A stretch of 64,000 nucleotides of DNA, taken from Trichopria drosophilae (Eukaryota > Arthropoda > Insecta > Hymenoptera > Diapriidae). Positions 32,013 to 43,974 of the stretch are shown piece by piece; position 1 is the stretch's first letter, and every line of letters starts with the position of its first letter. The position numbers and the translations under genes are program-made. A model generated the notes under the pieces. The model worked only from the letters and a program-made list of their open reading frames with translations, was not told the DNA's origin and did no database searches. The stretch is from positions 100,497,001-100,561,000 of the forward strand of contig CM059587.1 of the NCBI GenBank assembly GCA_030407085.1, in the 5' to 3' direction.

Positions 32013-32207
32013 ATACTTTTCGAAACAACTGAAAAAAAGCCATAAAACACGATTTCTTGACCTTCAATTTGATCAAAAACTAGGTTTAATTGATTATTTT
32101 TATGTACATATTTGGACTCTGCTGGAAAAATACTATCAACTCTAACTGGTGAGACAACAGCATTCTTTTGGGCTGTGAATACATGCCCAAAATGCCTCGA
32201 ATCGAAT

Positions 32208-33464
32208 CTTCAATATCTTAAAAACTAGAGTCAATTGCATCATTTGGCGGTTACATTTGGTTTTGTGGAGCAAAATCCTGTCAAAATCGACTCACAGGGC
32301 AACATGAAATTCTTAAATTTTTGTTTGGCTGTGTTGTAAGATACAGAAAATATCGGTCACGTCGAAATCAAGGTTTTTCCTGGCGTATTGAGCGAAATCT
32401 GAAACGACAATAGTAAGTCCCTTATCTCACGTATTAACGAGGGGGCGATAGGGGCCTTCCAAAAATGGCCACTGTCACTGAGCAGTTCGGGCACGCATCC
32501 GGCAGTCATGATAATTAATGTCGTACATAGACTGTGGCAATGCTCAGGTACAAACAGACAAGATTGTATCGCGGAACGACCGACGGGTTCAGGTCAGGAA
32601 CCCGAGCAGAATCATACGAGAAACCATGCGAACGCAGCCAACTGTCCTCTTTCTTTTTTCAAAACATTGAACTTTAGACCCGATTCTTAATCATTGCGAC
32701 AGCTGGCTATACATTCGGCATTTAGCATCCTAAACCTTTCTTAAACTGCTAAGGCATACCGGAAACGCAGGAGCTATTTTTCGTTTACCGGGAATATATT
32801 TAGATATAGTCAATTGTCCGGACAATTGTTCTTTTCCAGGCAGAGAAATATTGCGATCGTAGAGGTAGATTACAGAACTGCGCAAACTGTGTCATTATAT
32901 TTAGATTTGACATTTTTTAGAAACCTACTAATTTATTTATAGCTCGATGCATTTGTTTGTAAACACGACACAAATGTTTCCTTTGTTTTTCTTTTTTATT
33001 TGTAGTTAAATGATTTTCCCATTTAAACACCTGAAAGAGTATTGATTTTACCAAACACGTTTTGCATAAAAATAACTTTAGCAACAGCGTTAAAATTCGT
33101 ACGGAAAAGTACTACTTTACGCACTAGTTGTATAATGTACTATTTTTATCCCTCAACTTGTTGTCTGGTTATATCGTACGTAATAACCAGAAGCGTATGT
33201 GACCTCTACATTCAAAAATTCTGTTTATTAGAATTGGCAAACTTTTGTCAGTGCAGTGAGTCTCCCAAAATTGTATTCATGTAGGAAATTGTAAACATTC
33301 GTGAAAGTAATAATAATTTGTATTTTACGTGATTCCTGTACGTTAATCAGCAACTCCAAAAACTCCCGAGCAACAAGTTTCAAACCTGATTTTGGAGAAT
33401 CAGTTTTTACTAGTAAGAACATTCCTAGTTATTTTGACAGAAATATCAAATATAAGTTAAGCAG
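32208..33464. other. Unique sequence between palindrome arms; GC-richer at 32.4-32.9 kb
   Basis: There is no counterpart on the other side of the compound palindrome. Short plus frames (60 and 80 codons) are unrecognised. 32400-32900 has higher GC (GAGGGGGCGATAGGGGCC, CCGGCAGTCATGATAATTAA) and resembles the other islands. Confidence 0.35.
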
Positions 33465-34066
33465 CACTTAATTCATGTTCCCTGAAAATTTTCACATGAC
33501 CTTTCAGTTTTGCTCGTTAACGTTAAATGTTTAAGCTTTTTTTAAGTTCTATGAGAGCTTTTTATGCCTCCACATTTTTTTTGCATGATTTCAAAAACCA
33601 CCATGAATATTATTTGTTCATACTCTTAGCCCCAGTTTTTAAGGAATTTGACACATTCTTTTATATTTTCTTGTTTATTGACATCCTACATTAAATAAAC
33701 ACAGGAATTTTAACATAAGCAAAACATCACTGACTTCCTGTTGCCCTAATTAACTTAAATCAAAAGTGTATACTCGAACGAAACCTAAGATCTAGTTATA
33801 TCAAGCTAAATTTTGAAAGATAACTCGCTTTATTATATATTTGACTAAAATTCTGCAAACTAGCATCGTATCCTACTTTCTAAATCTGAATTAGCAAAAA
33901 ATTACTAATCTAAATCGAAAAGTGGTTTACTATATATCAATTAGTCAATTTTTCAATATACAATAGTAAAAATCTAACCTATTAATAAACTTTTACTAAT
34001 CTAAACGTAGAAATTGAATATTTTAATTAAGCAGTTTTTTGAATTAGTAATTCCAACTTTTCATTC

Positions 34067-35700
34067 TTAACGGGTTTCGAAAAAGATTCTTGGTTTTTAG
34101 TTTTTGAAATAATTTTTCATTAAGGACATCATTTTGAGGATCTTACAATGAAGTTGCAATAACATAAAATTTTTGTTCAAATATTCAAGTATTTCGTGCA
34201 TCATCATGCATACTTTCAATATAATTGGAATGTCCCAAAAATTACAAAAACGCAGTATAAGTAGTATAAAAAATTGATAAAAATAGAAAATTTCTGAATT
34301 TTGAGTCATTTTTTTGTTCAAATTCACCGCCCTGCTAGAGTTTCTATTGGTTGAAACTAAATATTGACTTTGCAATATTCAAGATCGACCTCGAGAACAT
34401 TAGTTTAAATAAAAGAAATACTCATGGTCTCTTAGGTACTGATAGGTTAATCAGATTTTTAGTTAAAACCAGTACAAACAAAACCAAAGCCTTCAAATAA
34501 CTAAACGATTTGATACAGCAAAAAACGGCCGGTTCTGCCTCAAATATTCTTTACAAATGTGATTGAATTATGCGCGCTTGAAGTAGATGATAACAGCTAT
34601 TGCTCTATATTGGATGATATTAAATGACCGTATAAATGCTTATTAAAGTGACACGAAGAATAAACACATGCACCTTGATCAATTAAATTTACAAATATTT
34701 GCTCGTTTAATAAATTTATAATAAAGAACGAACTGCACTCGTGCAGAATGAAAATTCTATTTTAGGTCAGTAAATATGTAATCCACCGGAAGTGTGATGA
34801 AATTATATATAGCCACATTGTGCGTACTAATTAAATCATTTTTTGTGTTAACGTTAACTTAGTAACAAGTACTTGACAGAATCAATTTAATACTTAATAT
34901 AGTTAGAAAGAAAGAAAGTAGTAATAAGAAAAAGTACAAATACAAGAGTAGAGAAGAAGAGTGATAATCGACTAAATGTAACAGTAAAATTAAATTGTTA
35001 ATGGTTGACAAATTAGTTTTGAAAATTTTCGTTCGTATTTTTTTTAGTGCGGAATATAAAAAATAGGAAAATTTAAAGTAAAAAAATGTCATACTAAATG
35101 ATAGTTATAAAATCATGTAGAATCGATGAACAGATTTAAAATATATTAAGCAAGTACAGAGAACTTCAGAGTCATCACAGTTGGTGATAAGAATTAATTA
35201 AAATTTGAACGTTTTCGAACTATTTTCAAATTAGGTAGAAAAAGTCAGAAGTACATATTTTTTACGTATTATAATAGGTACTGTGAAGAATACCAAATGA
35301 GAAAGTAAATTTTATAAAAATGTCTGAAAAATGTGCAGCTTAATTTTCAAATTTTAATTTTTAATTTGAAAAATGGTTGATGCTGCTTAAAAAAGTCTTA
35401 ATTAAGCTTAACTCACAATAAAAATCAAAACAAATTCATTCAATAATTCATTGAGCTGTCAACTAAAAAACGTAAGAAAAAAGAGTGAATGCTCAGTTTT
35501 TACTCGAGTGATGATTCCCTCCTTCCCTAAAGTGGTCCTTCTCTAAACTTTACAATGAATTTGACTGGTTATAACCGCTGATATAAATAATAGTTCTAAT
35601 AATTAAATTAACACTTACATTATTAGAACTATTATTATTATTTTTACGATTTTATTGTCAGGCAATACACAGCAAGAGATATTTTAAAAACTTACCTAAT
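34067..35700. other. No gene; AT-rich
   Basis: Minus frames of 92 and 77 codons (34097-34375, 34859-35092) are low-complexity and match nothing known. TTAACGGGTTTCG at 34071 is an isolated relic resembling the TTAA-type element end. A near-palindrome with TAATAGTTCTAATAATTAA and its complement is at 35588-35640. Confidence 0.35.
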
Positions 35701-35703
35701 ATA

Positions 35704-36111
35704 CCGGGTGGATGCGAGAGAATTGGCCATAGGGAAGACCGTGTTAAGGCTAGAGCGCTTGTGATTGGTCCATTCTATTTAGCTGAATGCTTAAAGTCTT
35801 TCGTGATTGGTTTTAACAAAATTCTAGTAAATTTCAATTCAGATCTTATACTCATGCTCTTTGCTTGTAGTTTAATCAAATTTATTTTTAAAAAATATTA
35901 ATAAATCTAATTTTAATATAATTTGGAAGTTTCACTAGAAAGAGCACATAGCAAAGAGCTCGCGTATAAGATCGGAATTGAAATTTACTAGAATTTTGTT
36001 ACAACCAATCACGAAAGACTTTAAACATTCAGCTTATTAGAATGGACCAATCACAAGCGCGAAAGCCTTAACACGGTCTTCCCTATGGCCAATTCTCTCG
36101 CATCCACCCGG
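35704..36111. mobile_element. TIR element with CCGGGTGGATGCGAGAGA ends
   Basis: TATA flanks enclose two inverted arms of about 165 bases (35704-35870 and 35945-36111) that are over 90 percent alike, around a loop of about 75 A/T-rich bases. Ends are CCGGGTGGATGCGAG and CTCGCATCCACCCGG. Each arm carries three ATTGG/CCAAT words (TTGGCCATAGGG, GTGATTGGTCC, CGTGATTGGTT). There is no coding sequence. TA or TATA target fits the Tc1/mariner type. High arm similarity suggests a young copy. Confidence 0.85.
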
Positions 36112-37298
36112 TATAATCATTTGCTATTTTAGTAGATCCGTTTTATAATAAAAAAGAAATTCGTGTTTGTAAATGTAATTCTACTAAATGGCCAAAACAC
36201 TTTTCCAGCCTCTCCAAAAGAAATAGTTTCAACTAAATATTTTGTAGTCCCCAACGGTCGAATTCAAAATAAAAAATAACAACATTCGACTTATCTGGAT
36301 AAATTACTTTATTTAACGAAATAATTCATTTATTTAGTATACTCTCTAAATTCCTTGAAGTGAGAAATCACTATTAATAGAGTGAACATTAAGAGTTACT
36401 ATTCTTTCTAAGAAATTTAAAGACTAATTCTAATTTTTTTATAATATACGTTCCCTGTCCAGGTAATATAATTAAATTGTAAAGGCGTACCAGATTGCAA
36501 TGGTCAAGATATGATTTATTACTATCTAGCAAACCAATATAGTTATATAAAATAGGCAACACAATGACGGAAAATAATTTATCTAAATAAAATACCTCAG
36601 CGTACCACTACCTTAAGGACTTACATAACGCATGGAATGATTTCCGTGTGTTTGCTTGTTTCCCCCCGTATTGGGTAAGTTTACACTTACTGCAAATAAG
36701 TCCGTGTATAAATAAGACGTTGATTAATGATGCAAAGAAAAAATGAAAAATGAAATGAAACAATTGATTAATCAATAATACGTAGTCTAAAGAAGAACAT
36801 AGAAATAACGAAAAGTCTCTAGGAAACCTTGGTTATTAATTTCATGTGCAGAAAATGCAATTTCGATCTGAAAAAAAAAGTTTAAGCGATTCTCGTCCCA
36901 TTAAGTAATCGGTAAGGAAGACGGTCCTTACATCAAATATTTATCGTGCAATTAGAAACCTCGGCGTTGTGCAACGACACATACGATAATGTCCAAACTA
37001 CGCGACAAAAATTATCTTAGCCTATCCGCGACGACGTTTATAATGCATAGTGTGTTTAACCTTCGATGGAAATATGACCAATGATTTCTCTTGATTAACG
37101 AGCCGACGAACGACTAAAACAGTTTACATGCGACCGCGTTGACAGCGCCATTTGAATTCGAAACCGCGACCGGGTCATTACTCAACCAGATGCCTGTCTT
37201 TGTTTATTGCAAAAAAAAAGGAAAAAAAATCTCAAAAGTGAGGAAAATTGTCAATGTTACGAGCATCATCGCGTTTTTTTTGTTTTACGTAAAAGTTT
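36112..37298. other. No gene; GC-richer island at 36.6-37.2 kb
   Basis: The stretch 36880-37210 is rich in CG words (CTACGCGACAAAAATTATC, CCGCGACGACG, GACCGCGTTGACAGCGCCAT). No open frame is listed above 60 codons. CTGTCCAG followed by GTAATA at 36472/36473 is a moderate splice-like site after a T-rich tract. Confidence 0.3.
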
Positions 37299-37299
37299 T

Positions 37300-37860
37300 G
37301 AGGGGGTTCTAAATTTGCTCCGCAAAAGGTTGGATTTTTCAATAAAAACTGTAAATAAAAAATGACTGAATCGATTTTAGGGAAATTCTAATTACTATTG
37401 CTGGTATCTTAGAAAATACTAAAGAAATGAATTGAAAACTAATTGAGAATTTTCGGAAACAAGTGATTTTTATTTATTTCCGAAAATACGCAAACTTCTA
37501 AATGCCTTCACAGAGCCCGAATGTTGATAATTTTATTCAATTATCTTTAATTTCAGTTTTTTAGTGCAATTTTCTACATTACCGGTGAACCACTTTAGAA
37601 AACCGTTAAGGGCCGACGGATAACGTAGGAATTCTCATTAAAAACCGTAAATAATAAATGATTAAAAAATCACTTATTTCCGAAAATTCTCGGTCAGTTC
37701 TCAATTAATATCTTTGATATTTTCTAGGAAACTGTTTGTAGTGCTTGGAATTGCCCTTACAAAGCCTAAATTTTGAAAATTTTATTTAGTCATGTTTAAT
37801 TCCCGTTTTTCAGTGTAATTGCCTTACCTTGCCGTTGGACCACTTTAGAACCCCCTTAAT
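37300..37860. mobile_element. Two FB1 fold-back elements in tandem
   Basis: Copy one: GAGGGGGTTCTAAATTTGCTCC at 37301 to ATTACCGGTGAACCACTTTA...TTAAGG at 37612. Copy two runs from CGACGGATAACGTAGGAAT at 37614 to GCCGTTGGACCACTTTAGAAC at 37857. Each arm has the TGACTGAATCGATTTT and GAGAATTTTCGGAAA blocks with the reverse arm following. These are the best full-length examples and define the family used for partial copies elsewhere. Non-coding, about 250-310 bp each. Confidence 0.75.
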
Positions 37861-38779
37861 ATGTGAAAAAAATCAAAATAAACCGAAAATTTAGTAAACT
37901 ATGGAAGATTCACAAAATTCTTTATATGTTCAATTGGTTTCTATATGAAAAAATACTTTATTAGAGAAAAATAAACCTAGAATATTCTTTAGATAAAAAA
38001 TATAGACGTTCAAATGTTGTTTTTTAAGTATTTTTTTTTTCATAGCTAAGAACTTCCTATTGATGTTCATTTTTGTTCATAAATTTTCTATTACATTAAG
38101 CAATCTATTTATGTTACCCCAATAATACATGAAAATACATTTTTTTAATTAAATTTCAATCAAGTATTTCGTTTCAAAATAAAAGTTGATCAAAATTAGT
38201 ACTTATCCTTCTATTTTTGAAGATGGCTTTAAAAATTCCTAGGTCAAAATTGAGTTACGATCATCAATTCTAATATGACGTCAAGTTGACAGAAAATTGT
38301 CCAAAAATCTAGAAATATTAAAAAAAAAAACATTTGGTATATTCTTGTAATGAATTCTAAGCAATTTGTTGTGTTTCAAAATTTTAGTTACATATTCTCT
38401 TTTTTTTATATTTTGTATTCCTACATCGTACTTGAATTAAATCAAAAAAAATTTTATTCCGCCAAATTGAATTTTGGACTCTCTAAAATGAGACCAAAAC
38501 CAACAAACTTTTTAACTCTTTAAGGATCAAATGAACATAAATGTAAACTGAAGTTTGACAGTATTTTTTAGTAGTAAAACGAAGTAGAAAAAAGTTTGGA
38601 ATTGACGGTTTTTATTGTTCAAACTCTGTTTTTTCTAATGGTGTATCCAAATTTCTTTAACAAGGAATTTTTTAGGTTTTTTCATTTATCGTTATTTTCT
38701 ATAATTTCCCACATTAGAATACCTGAGATATTTAATATCGCGTAAAAATGATTTGGGTAGAAGGTAGAACGATTGTAAA
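37861..38779. other. AT-rich DNA with a dispersed repeat piece
   Basis: TTTCAATCAAGTATTTCGTT at about 38154 repeats 14209. No gene or clear element ends. Confidence 0.4.
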
Positions 38780-39115
38780 AAATTAAATTTCAATATGGCG
38801 ACTCCAAAATGGCTACTAAAGTGGATGTTTTTTCAAAATCATTGTCGCATGTATTCAATCGATTGACACGAATGAAATCACTACAAACTTGAAATCCAGC
38901 AGTCCTTAAGTCTAATTCTGATGTTAGTTTTCAACAATTCAAAATGGCGTATCCATTTATAACCAACCCGGAAAATCGACCCAGAAAATCGCTGAGAATC
39001 TAAAATGAAGTGATTTGGTTTGATTCTCGTATGCCATCGTGGATCGTGGTCTCGTTTGCCATGTTGGATCCACCATTTTGAATTTTTGAAAACTACCTTC
39101 AAATTTGGAATCAGC
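38780..39115. repeat. 120-bp GGATCC-family cluster, three units
   Basis: Motifs CAATATGGCGACTCCAAAATGG (about 38793), CAAAATGGCGTATCC (38938) and the inverted CCATGTTGGATCCACCATTTTG (39060). The 85-codon minus frame here arises from the repeat. Confidence 0.65.
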
Positions 39116-40190
39116 AACAAAAAAAAAACAGGAACCAACTTTTAAATTATTTAATTGAAATTTAAATGCAAAGTTTAAGTTACGTAGTCATGTGATATAG
39201 TTTACAATAATTATAAAAGAAGGCTTATAGTATATAACAATACAACAAGGAAGAAAAAGGAAAAAAAACGATTGGTGGGGTTATGGAGGGGGTGGACTTC
39301 AACCTCTTTTTCTTTTTGTTTCTCTTTTATTGTGAATTTTTTCTTATATAGATAGACAATTTAACATCTTTGAAGGTCACAAGCCCTTCTTTCTACTTAT
39401 TGTAAGACAGTAGTAAAAAAAAACCTACGTAAAATTTAATTTAATTGGATAAGAATTTACAATATCGAACTACCTTTAGCGGATTTACTACAATTTTATG
39501 GTTGACTTGTAATATAACATTTTAAATACATAAATTTTCAATTAACAGCTCTCAGGACTCGTAAGTGCGATACAACGTACGATAAAAGTTTATTTTATTA
39601 GCATTAATTTCTGAAAAGTAATACTCTGCTGGAACATCTAAGAGGCTTCATTTACTTTACTGCCAGTAGTAAAACGGAGTGTTTTGTGCTAAAAGAATAT
39701 AGTACCAAAATTTTATTTCTTGTGAGTGAAAAGCCGTAGAATGAAGTTTTGTTTTATTGACAAAGCCATGCAATATCATGACCTTTTCGTAAATAGAACT
39801 CCAATTTTTATCTGAATTAGGAGGTTAATTAGTTTTGTTAAATAATTCTAGTTACAAATCCTTTAGTTTAATGCACCTTCTTTATTTCATTAAAAAATGT
39901 CGTGCCCTTATTAAAAATATAACGTTGAACAAAATATTGATATGAAATGTCCACCTACACAATGATTTCGTTTTTTGGGAACTTTTCTAAGAACTGAAAA
40001 TTAGCTTCGACTCTTATTTTTTAAATTTTCTGAAGAGAAAATCGAGGTACTTTATAGTAATGAATGCAAATTCGACACTTTCAAAAGCAGAATTTCAGTC
40101 TGAAAAGATTCGAAATGAAATTTTCAATGTAGAAAATATACGGAACACTAGCTTTAAAAGAATTGACATGTTTATATTTATTTTCTGTAA
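39116..40190. other. No gene seen
   Basis: AT-rich unique DNA with a G-rich patch (GGTGGGGTTATGGAGGGGG at about 39276). The 85-codon plus frame at 40060-40317 runs into the GTAAA repeat block and is not recognised. Confidence 0.35.
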
Positions 40191-40195
40191 CAGTT

Positions 40196-40646
40196 ATTTT
40201 TTGCATCAACCCCGTAAAATGGCGGTTCATGAGATCGAAAATTCTCCTGAGATTCAAACATTATTTTTTTTATGCAGCAGGTGTAAAATGTTTTTGTGTG
40301 TCAATGTGCGATGTTAAAATGCCAATTTCACGCTTGTAAATGAGGGCGTAGAATGAGCTTCTTAAGTCTTCTTCATCAAAATAGTTATTTTTGTATCAAG
40401 GGCGCAAAATAGAGTTTTACGCCTCGACAATAGAACTCGAGAGACGGCAAAGCCAGCTCGAGGTTCATGAGGGTGAAAATTCTACGTCTGAGATTAAAAA
40501 ATTGTTTTTTGATGCAGTAAGCGTAAAATATTTTATGCTTCCGTGGGCGTAAAATTTATTTTATATCCCAGGAGGCGTTAAATAGGCGCTTTACGCCCGC
40601 AAATGAGTGCGTAAAATGACCATTTTACGTCTACTGCATCAAAAAA
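40196..40646. repeat. Tandemly duplicated GCGTAAA-rich block
   Basis: Two related units (about 40196-40390 and 40391-40646) share TTATTTTTGCATCAA / TTATTTTTGTATCAAGGGCG, GAGGTTCATGAGGGTGAAAATTC-like and GATGCAG.A.GTAAAAT segments. In the second unit, GCGTAAAAT, TTTTACGCC and TTTACGCCC words occur at least eight times on both strands. This is the densest site of the GTAAA/TTTAC family seen at the window start. Function unknown. Confidence 0.55.
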
Positions 40647-41708
40647 GGCTTTTTTTAAATTATTTTTAAGACATAAAAATACAAAAAAAAACCCTATCTA
40701 ATTTTGACAAATAATTGATTTCACTATATTTAAGGAAACTTTATGTTTGGTATATCCTGAAAAGACATACGGTTACTGTCGGTGAGATATTTTACAACGA
40801 AATTCAATTCTGCAATTTTTTACAAATCTGACAAGAATAAAATGTTCGCTTTTTAAAAAATAAACATGACGTGAAACCAATATTACCTCTCCATGTAACA
40901 AATTTCTTACGCAAGACACGATTTAAAAAATGGACGTGACATTCGACGAGTATCGAGTATTTTCGCAATGTCTGTAGGAAAGAAGGAATCATAACTCTTA
41001 TCGGTCGGTGAGACAGTAAGCAACGTGTATTCGGAAGCCCTGGTAGCGAATGGAACGTGTAAGAGACAAGCGAAAAGCAACGGAAAAGGTGACAAGACAC
41101 GTTTATTCTCCATCTTGAACGACTGAAGAACACCTTGTGTGTTTTTTTTTCGCAAGAGGGACGAAGAGGGACATATGCGAACATAACCTCTTTCCCTAGG
41201 GATGCACCAAGACCTGGAACTGTCGAAGAGGATAGGTGGGTGAAATATTAGGGAGAAGCGATGTGAAACGGAGATAATTCAGATTCGCACGACCGAGAAC
41301 ATTTCTAGAACTTTAAGTCGACAATTTTGAAGTGTCATTTTATTCGATTTTCTAGTTTTCCACTGTATTGTTTAAAATTTTTGTCTTTTAAAAAAGTCAA
41401 ATTTGAAGTAGCTCAAAGTTCTGGAAATGTAAATTTTGCTTTGGCAAAAGATAATCCGTGCAAAATTTCCCGACGAAAATGTATTCTGTTTAAGAAATGT
41501 AAGAATTTAAAGTTGCAGTTAAATAGGATTATAAACGTAATAATGCTGTATTTAAGACCTGCCCAAAAAGCGAACAAAAATTTTGAAGCATGAAACAAAA
41601 ATACCTTTTTTAATGCTGTTATGAATGAAGAATTCTAGAAGAATTCTTTGTGCGTGTTTAAAAATTTTTCTTTTTGAATTTGATTAAGAGTTTGTTAAAA
41701 ACTATATT
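40647..41708. other. GC-richer stretch with unrecognised minus frames
   Basis: A minus frame of 126 codons (40804-41184) overlaps one of 82 codons in another phase; plus 41327-41593 (88 codons) overlaps minus 41413-41598. None shows a domain. The region 40880-41310 belongs to the GC-richer islands. Confidence 0.3.
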
Positions 41709-41957
41709 TAATACTGACTGTTAAAACGCATAATATTGTTCTAATCAAGCGTGATTAAACTTGGTCTTAATTTATTAGACTATATCGTTGTTTGATTGGA
41801 TTTTTTTTTGCAATGTTTTTTTTCCTAAAAATATTGCTATTTTTAACACAGCGGGAGTAGAACTCGATTTTGCGCCCTGCAGAGAAAAATCGTCCTATAA
41901 AAAAATATCGTATGAAACTCGGGCGAAATATCTCCGACGAGCGAGATTGTCATCCAT
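41709..41957 (+). repeat. Duplicated segment, copy 1
   Basis: It runs from AATACTGACTGTTAAAACGCA through GGGAGTAGAACTCGATTTTG and CGCCCTGCAG to GATTGTCATCC. It repeats at 42969-43252 in the same orientation, 1260 bases on. It lacks about 45 bases found after CCCTGCAG in copy 2. The plus frame across it is a shadow. Confidence 0.75.
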
Positions 41958-42968
41958 AATAAGTATTTTCTTTTACGTCTCAATTTTTATCATTGAGGTT
42001 CCTAATTTATAATAATTTAATTGATACTGACGGACTTCCTGAAGTAATTTTGAACAATTAAAAGTAAATCGTAGCAATGCAAATATCCCATAGTTATTTT
42101 ATACCAGCTTGATGTTCGTTTTAATACTTCAATTTTTTTTAGTACATTTTAAGTATGAGGTACAACATTTTCTTAAAAAATTCTATGTATCCTGAAAATC
42201 CATACGAAATGACTGAACTTTTCTTGAAAATTTAAAAAAATTTTGTTAGTTCTTTGTATTTGATTAAATTTTTTGCTCGTGTAAAGTTTGACCAACTTTT
42301 GAAACTTTGCTTAGTAAAATTTTAGTAACAACTAAGCGCAGTACAAATAAACTAAAACCCGTTTTTTCATATATTTTTTTTTCGAAACTATTCTGAAACC
42401 CTTTCCATGGTATAGGCGAGTGATTTGTCAATTCCTCCTTTTCTTTTGCTGGCAGATTGGCACACGTCCTTTTCTCAATAGAAGGATTCTACGGGATACG
42501 TCGACGTCGGTTTGTAATGAATTATTGGTTATCGACGTGCTCACTCTTGCGAATGACTTATTGTCAGTCTTGAAAATGTCGTGTCTGAATAGTGCCGTTC
42601 CGACAACGTGACGCCACCGCGTGATGGCGCTGCGAAACGAGCACAATACATCATGTCCTTCGTTGAAACTTGATAAAAAGTCTTCGCACAATTGTTACAA
42701 TTCTTTGGATTGGAATCAGTAACAATGGACAAGTAATTTTGGCAAGGACACGCATTCTTTTGTACGATTGTCTGAAATTGAAATAATGTGGAACTAAGTC
42801 AGTGATGTGAAGCCGCAATAATACTTCCCTTTGATGTATTTTTTTATTACACAAAATACATGCCGAATAATGTAAAAATAAATAAAAGCTGTAGAATGAG
42901 TGTAGGTCTTGAAAGTGGTCAAATTCGAATTGCACAAACAAGTGTCTTCTAAGGATATACAAATATTT
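41958..42968. other. Spacer of the duplication with a GC-richer block (42.42-42.73 kb)
   Basis: In 42420-42732 three frames are open for 63-87 codons. One minus frame contains NCNNCAKTF near its start, which is too little to call a zinc-binding domain. CCGCGTGATGGCGCTG at about 42617 loosely resembles a CTCF-type site. A 118-codon minus frame (42651-43007) is unrecognised and ends in the repeat. No function assigned. Confidence 0.3.
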
Positions 42969-43252
42969 AATACTAACTGTTAAAACGCATAATATTGCTT
43001 TAATCAAGCGTGATGAAACTTCGTCTTAATAATTTATTAAACTATATCGTTTGATTGGATTTTCTTTTGACAATGTTTTTTTCCTAACGTAAAAATGTTG
43101 CTATTTTTAACACTCCGGGAGTAGAACTCGATTTTGCGCCCTGCAGTGAAATCTTCGGGCGCAAATTATCGAGTCCCACGCCCGTGGTATAAAAAAATAT
43201 CGTATGGAACTCGGGGGAAATGTCGATCTTCGATGAGGGTGATTGTCATCCT
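42969..43252 (+). repeat. Duplicated segment, copy 2
   Basis: Second copy of the 41709 segment. The extra piece after CCCTGCAG contains GGGCGCAAATTATCGAGTCC, which is partly the inverse of GAACTCGATTTTGCGCCC just upstream. Copy 2 can thus form a small hairpin that copy 1 has lost. Confidence 0.75.
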
Positions 43253-43972
43253 CGCTTCACTCGTGCAAAAAACTTCGCACTCGTTGAATATCGGTATTTG
43301 CGCCCTTGTTACATAATATTCTTCAAGAGCGCAATTTTTTTTTCATGTGGATAGTGCTCACGACTAAATTTCATATTCAATTATGGTTGAAGGAATTCTG
43401 CAATATAAAATACCTCGAGACTGTTGTTATTCCCTTATTATAGGGATGCTGAATACTGCATCAGTACCTCATGAAGCAATTTATTATTGAGCAGTACGTA
43501 ATGCAGTATTGTAGATTGAAGTAAAATTCTGTCGTTTACTATTACAGAAGCAAATAGTACAGGAATCAGGAATGTAGAATTCCTAATTCGCCCACGAATA
43601 TTTCCATTATTTTGAAACTACAACTATATCAGCTATCGGAATTTCGGAAGGGCATTAATGATCAAAGCGTTCAACAATTTAGAATTGCAGTGATGCTTTT
43701 GTAGTTCGCGCACATTGTTCGTAGCTCTGCGAATGTAAAGGATCAATCTGCAGTCGATTGATGCTGGAAACAATGATTTGAAGAAAGAAATAACTTCCGC
43801 TCTGTAGAGAGGGATATTACTTCACGAATCGTCCGAAATTTACACGGAAATAGCCTTTGGTATTCCGAAATTTACGTTAACTTATATATCACAAGAATTA
43901 AAAATGTCATATTTTAAATTTGAAAGTAGAAAACTGAATTCCTTTGAAGAAACTTGAATCCAGACATAAAGA
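43253..43972. other. No gene seen
   Basis: Moderately AT-rich unique DNA. A TTGCGCCC...AAGAGCGCAA pair lies at 43300-43336. No open frame with recognisable content. Confidence 0.35.
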
Positions 43973-43974
43973 AT

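Larger units (their letters stand above)
30251..32207. repeat. Large palindrome centred near 31103 (arms about 835 bp)
   Basis: TTCGATTCGAGGCATTTTGG at 30251 pairs with CCAAAATGCCTCGAATCGAA ending at 32207, and homology continues inward to a loop of about 35 bases at 31086-31117. Left arm 835 bases; right arm 1090 bases including a 259-base insertion, leaving 831. It is the most regular hairpin in the window. Frames at 30312-30542 (minus) and 31933-32145 (plus) share their C-terminal half because they are the same arm read twice. Confidence 0.85.
28483..34066. repeat. 5.6-kb compound palindrome (outer arms 28483-29190 and 33465-34066)
   Basis: The left arm begins CTCTAAATCTGAACTAG and holds an AATTAGTAA-family element (28483-28733). 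It continues through TAGGATACGATGCTAGTTTG, GTGGAGGCATAAAAAGCTCT and GGTCGTGTGAAAATATCCGG. All these blocks return in reverse complement and opposite order at 34066-33465. The left arm has about 40-100 extra bases. Between the arms lie two smaller palindromes (29690-30250 and 30251-32207) and unpaired unique DNA (29190-29690, 32208-33465). No gene is visible. A transcript would form a hairpin with 600-base stems. Confidence 0.8.

Noticed and set aside
30312..32145. Two similar small proteins on opposite strands (30312-30542 and 31933-32145)
   Set aside because: They are the two arms of one palindrome read in opposite directions.
42541..42732. Zinc-binding protein fragment (NCNNCAKTF) on the minus strand
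   Set aside because: Two cysteines in a short frame with two competing frames are not enough to support a domain.
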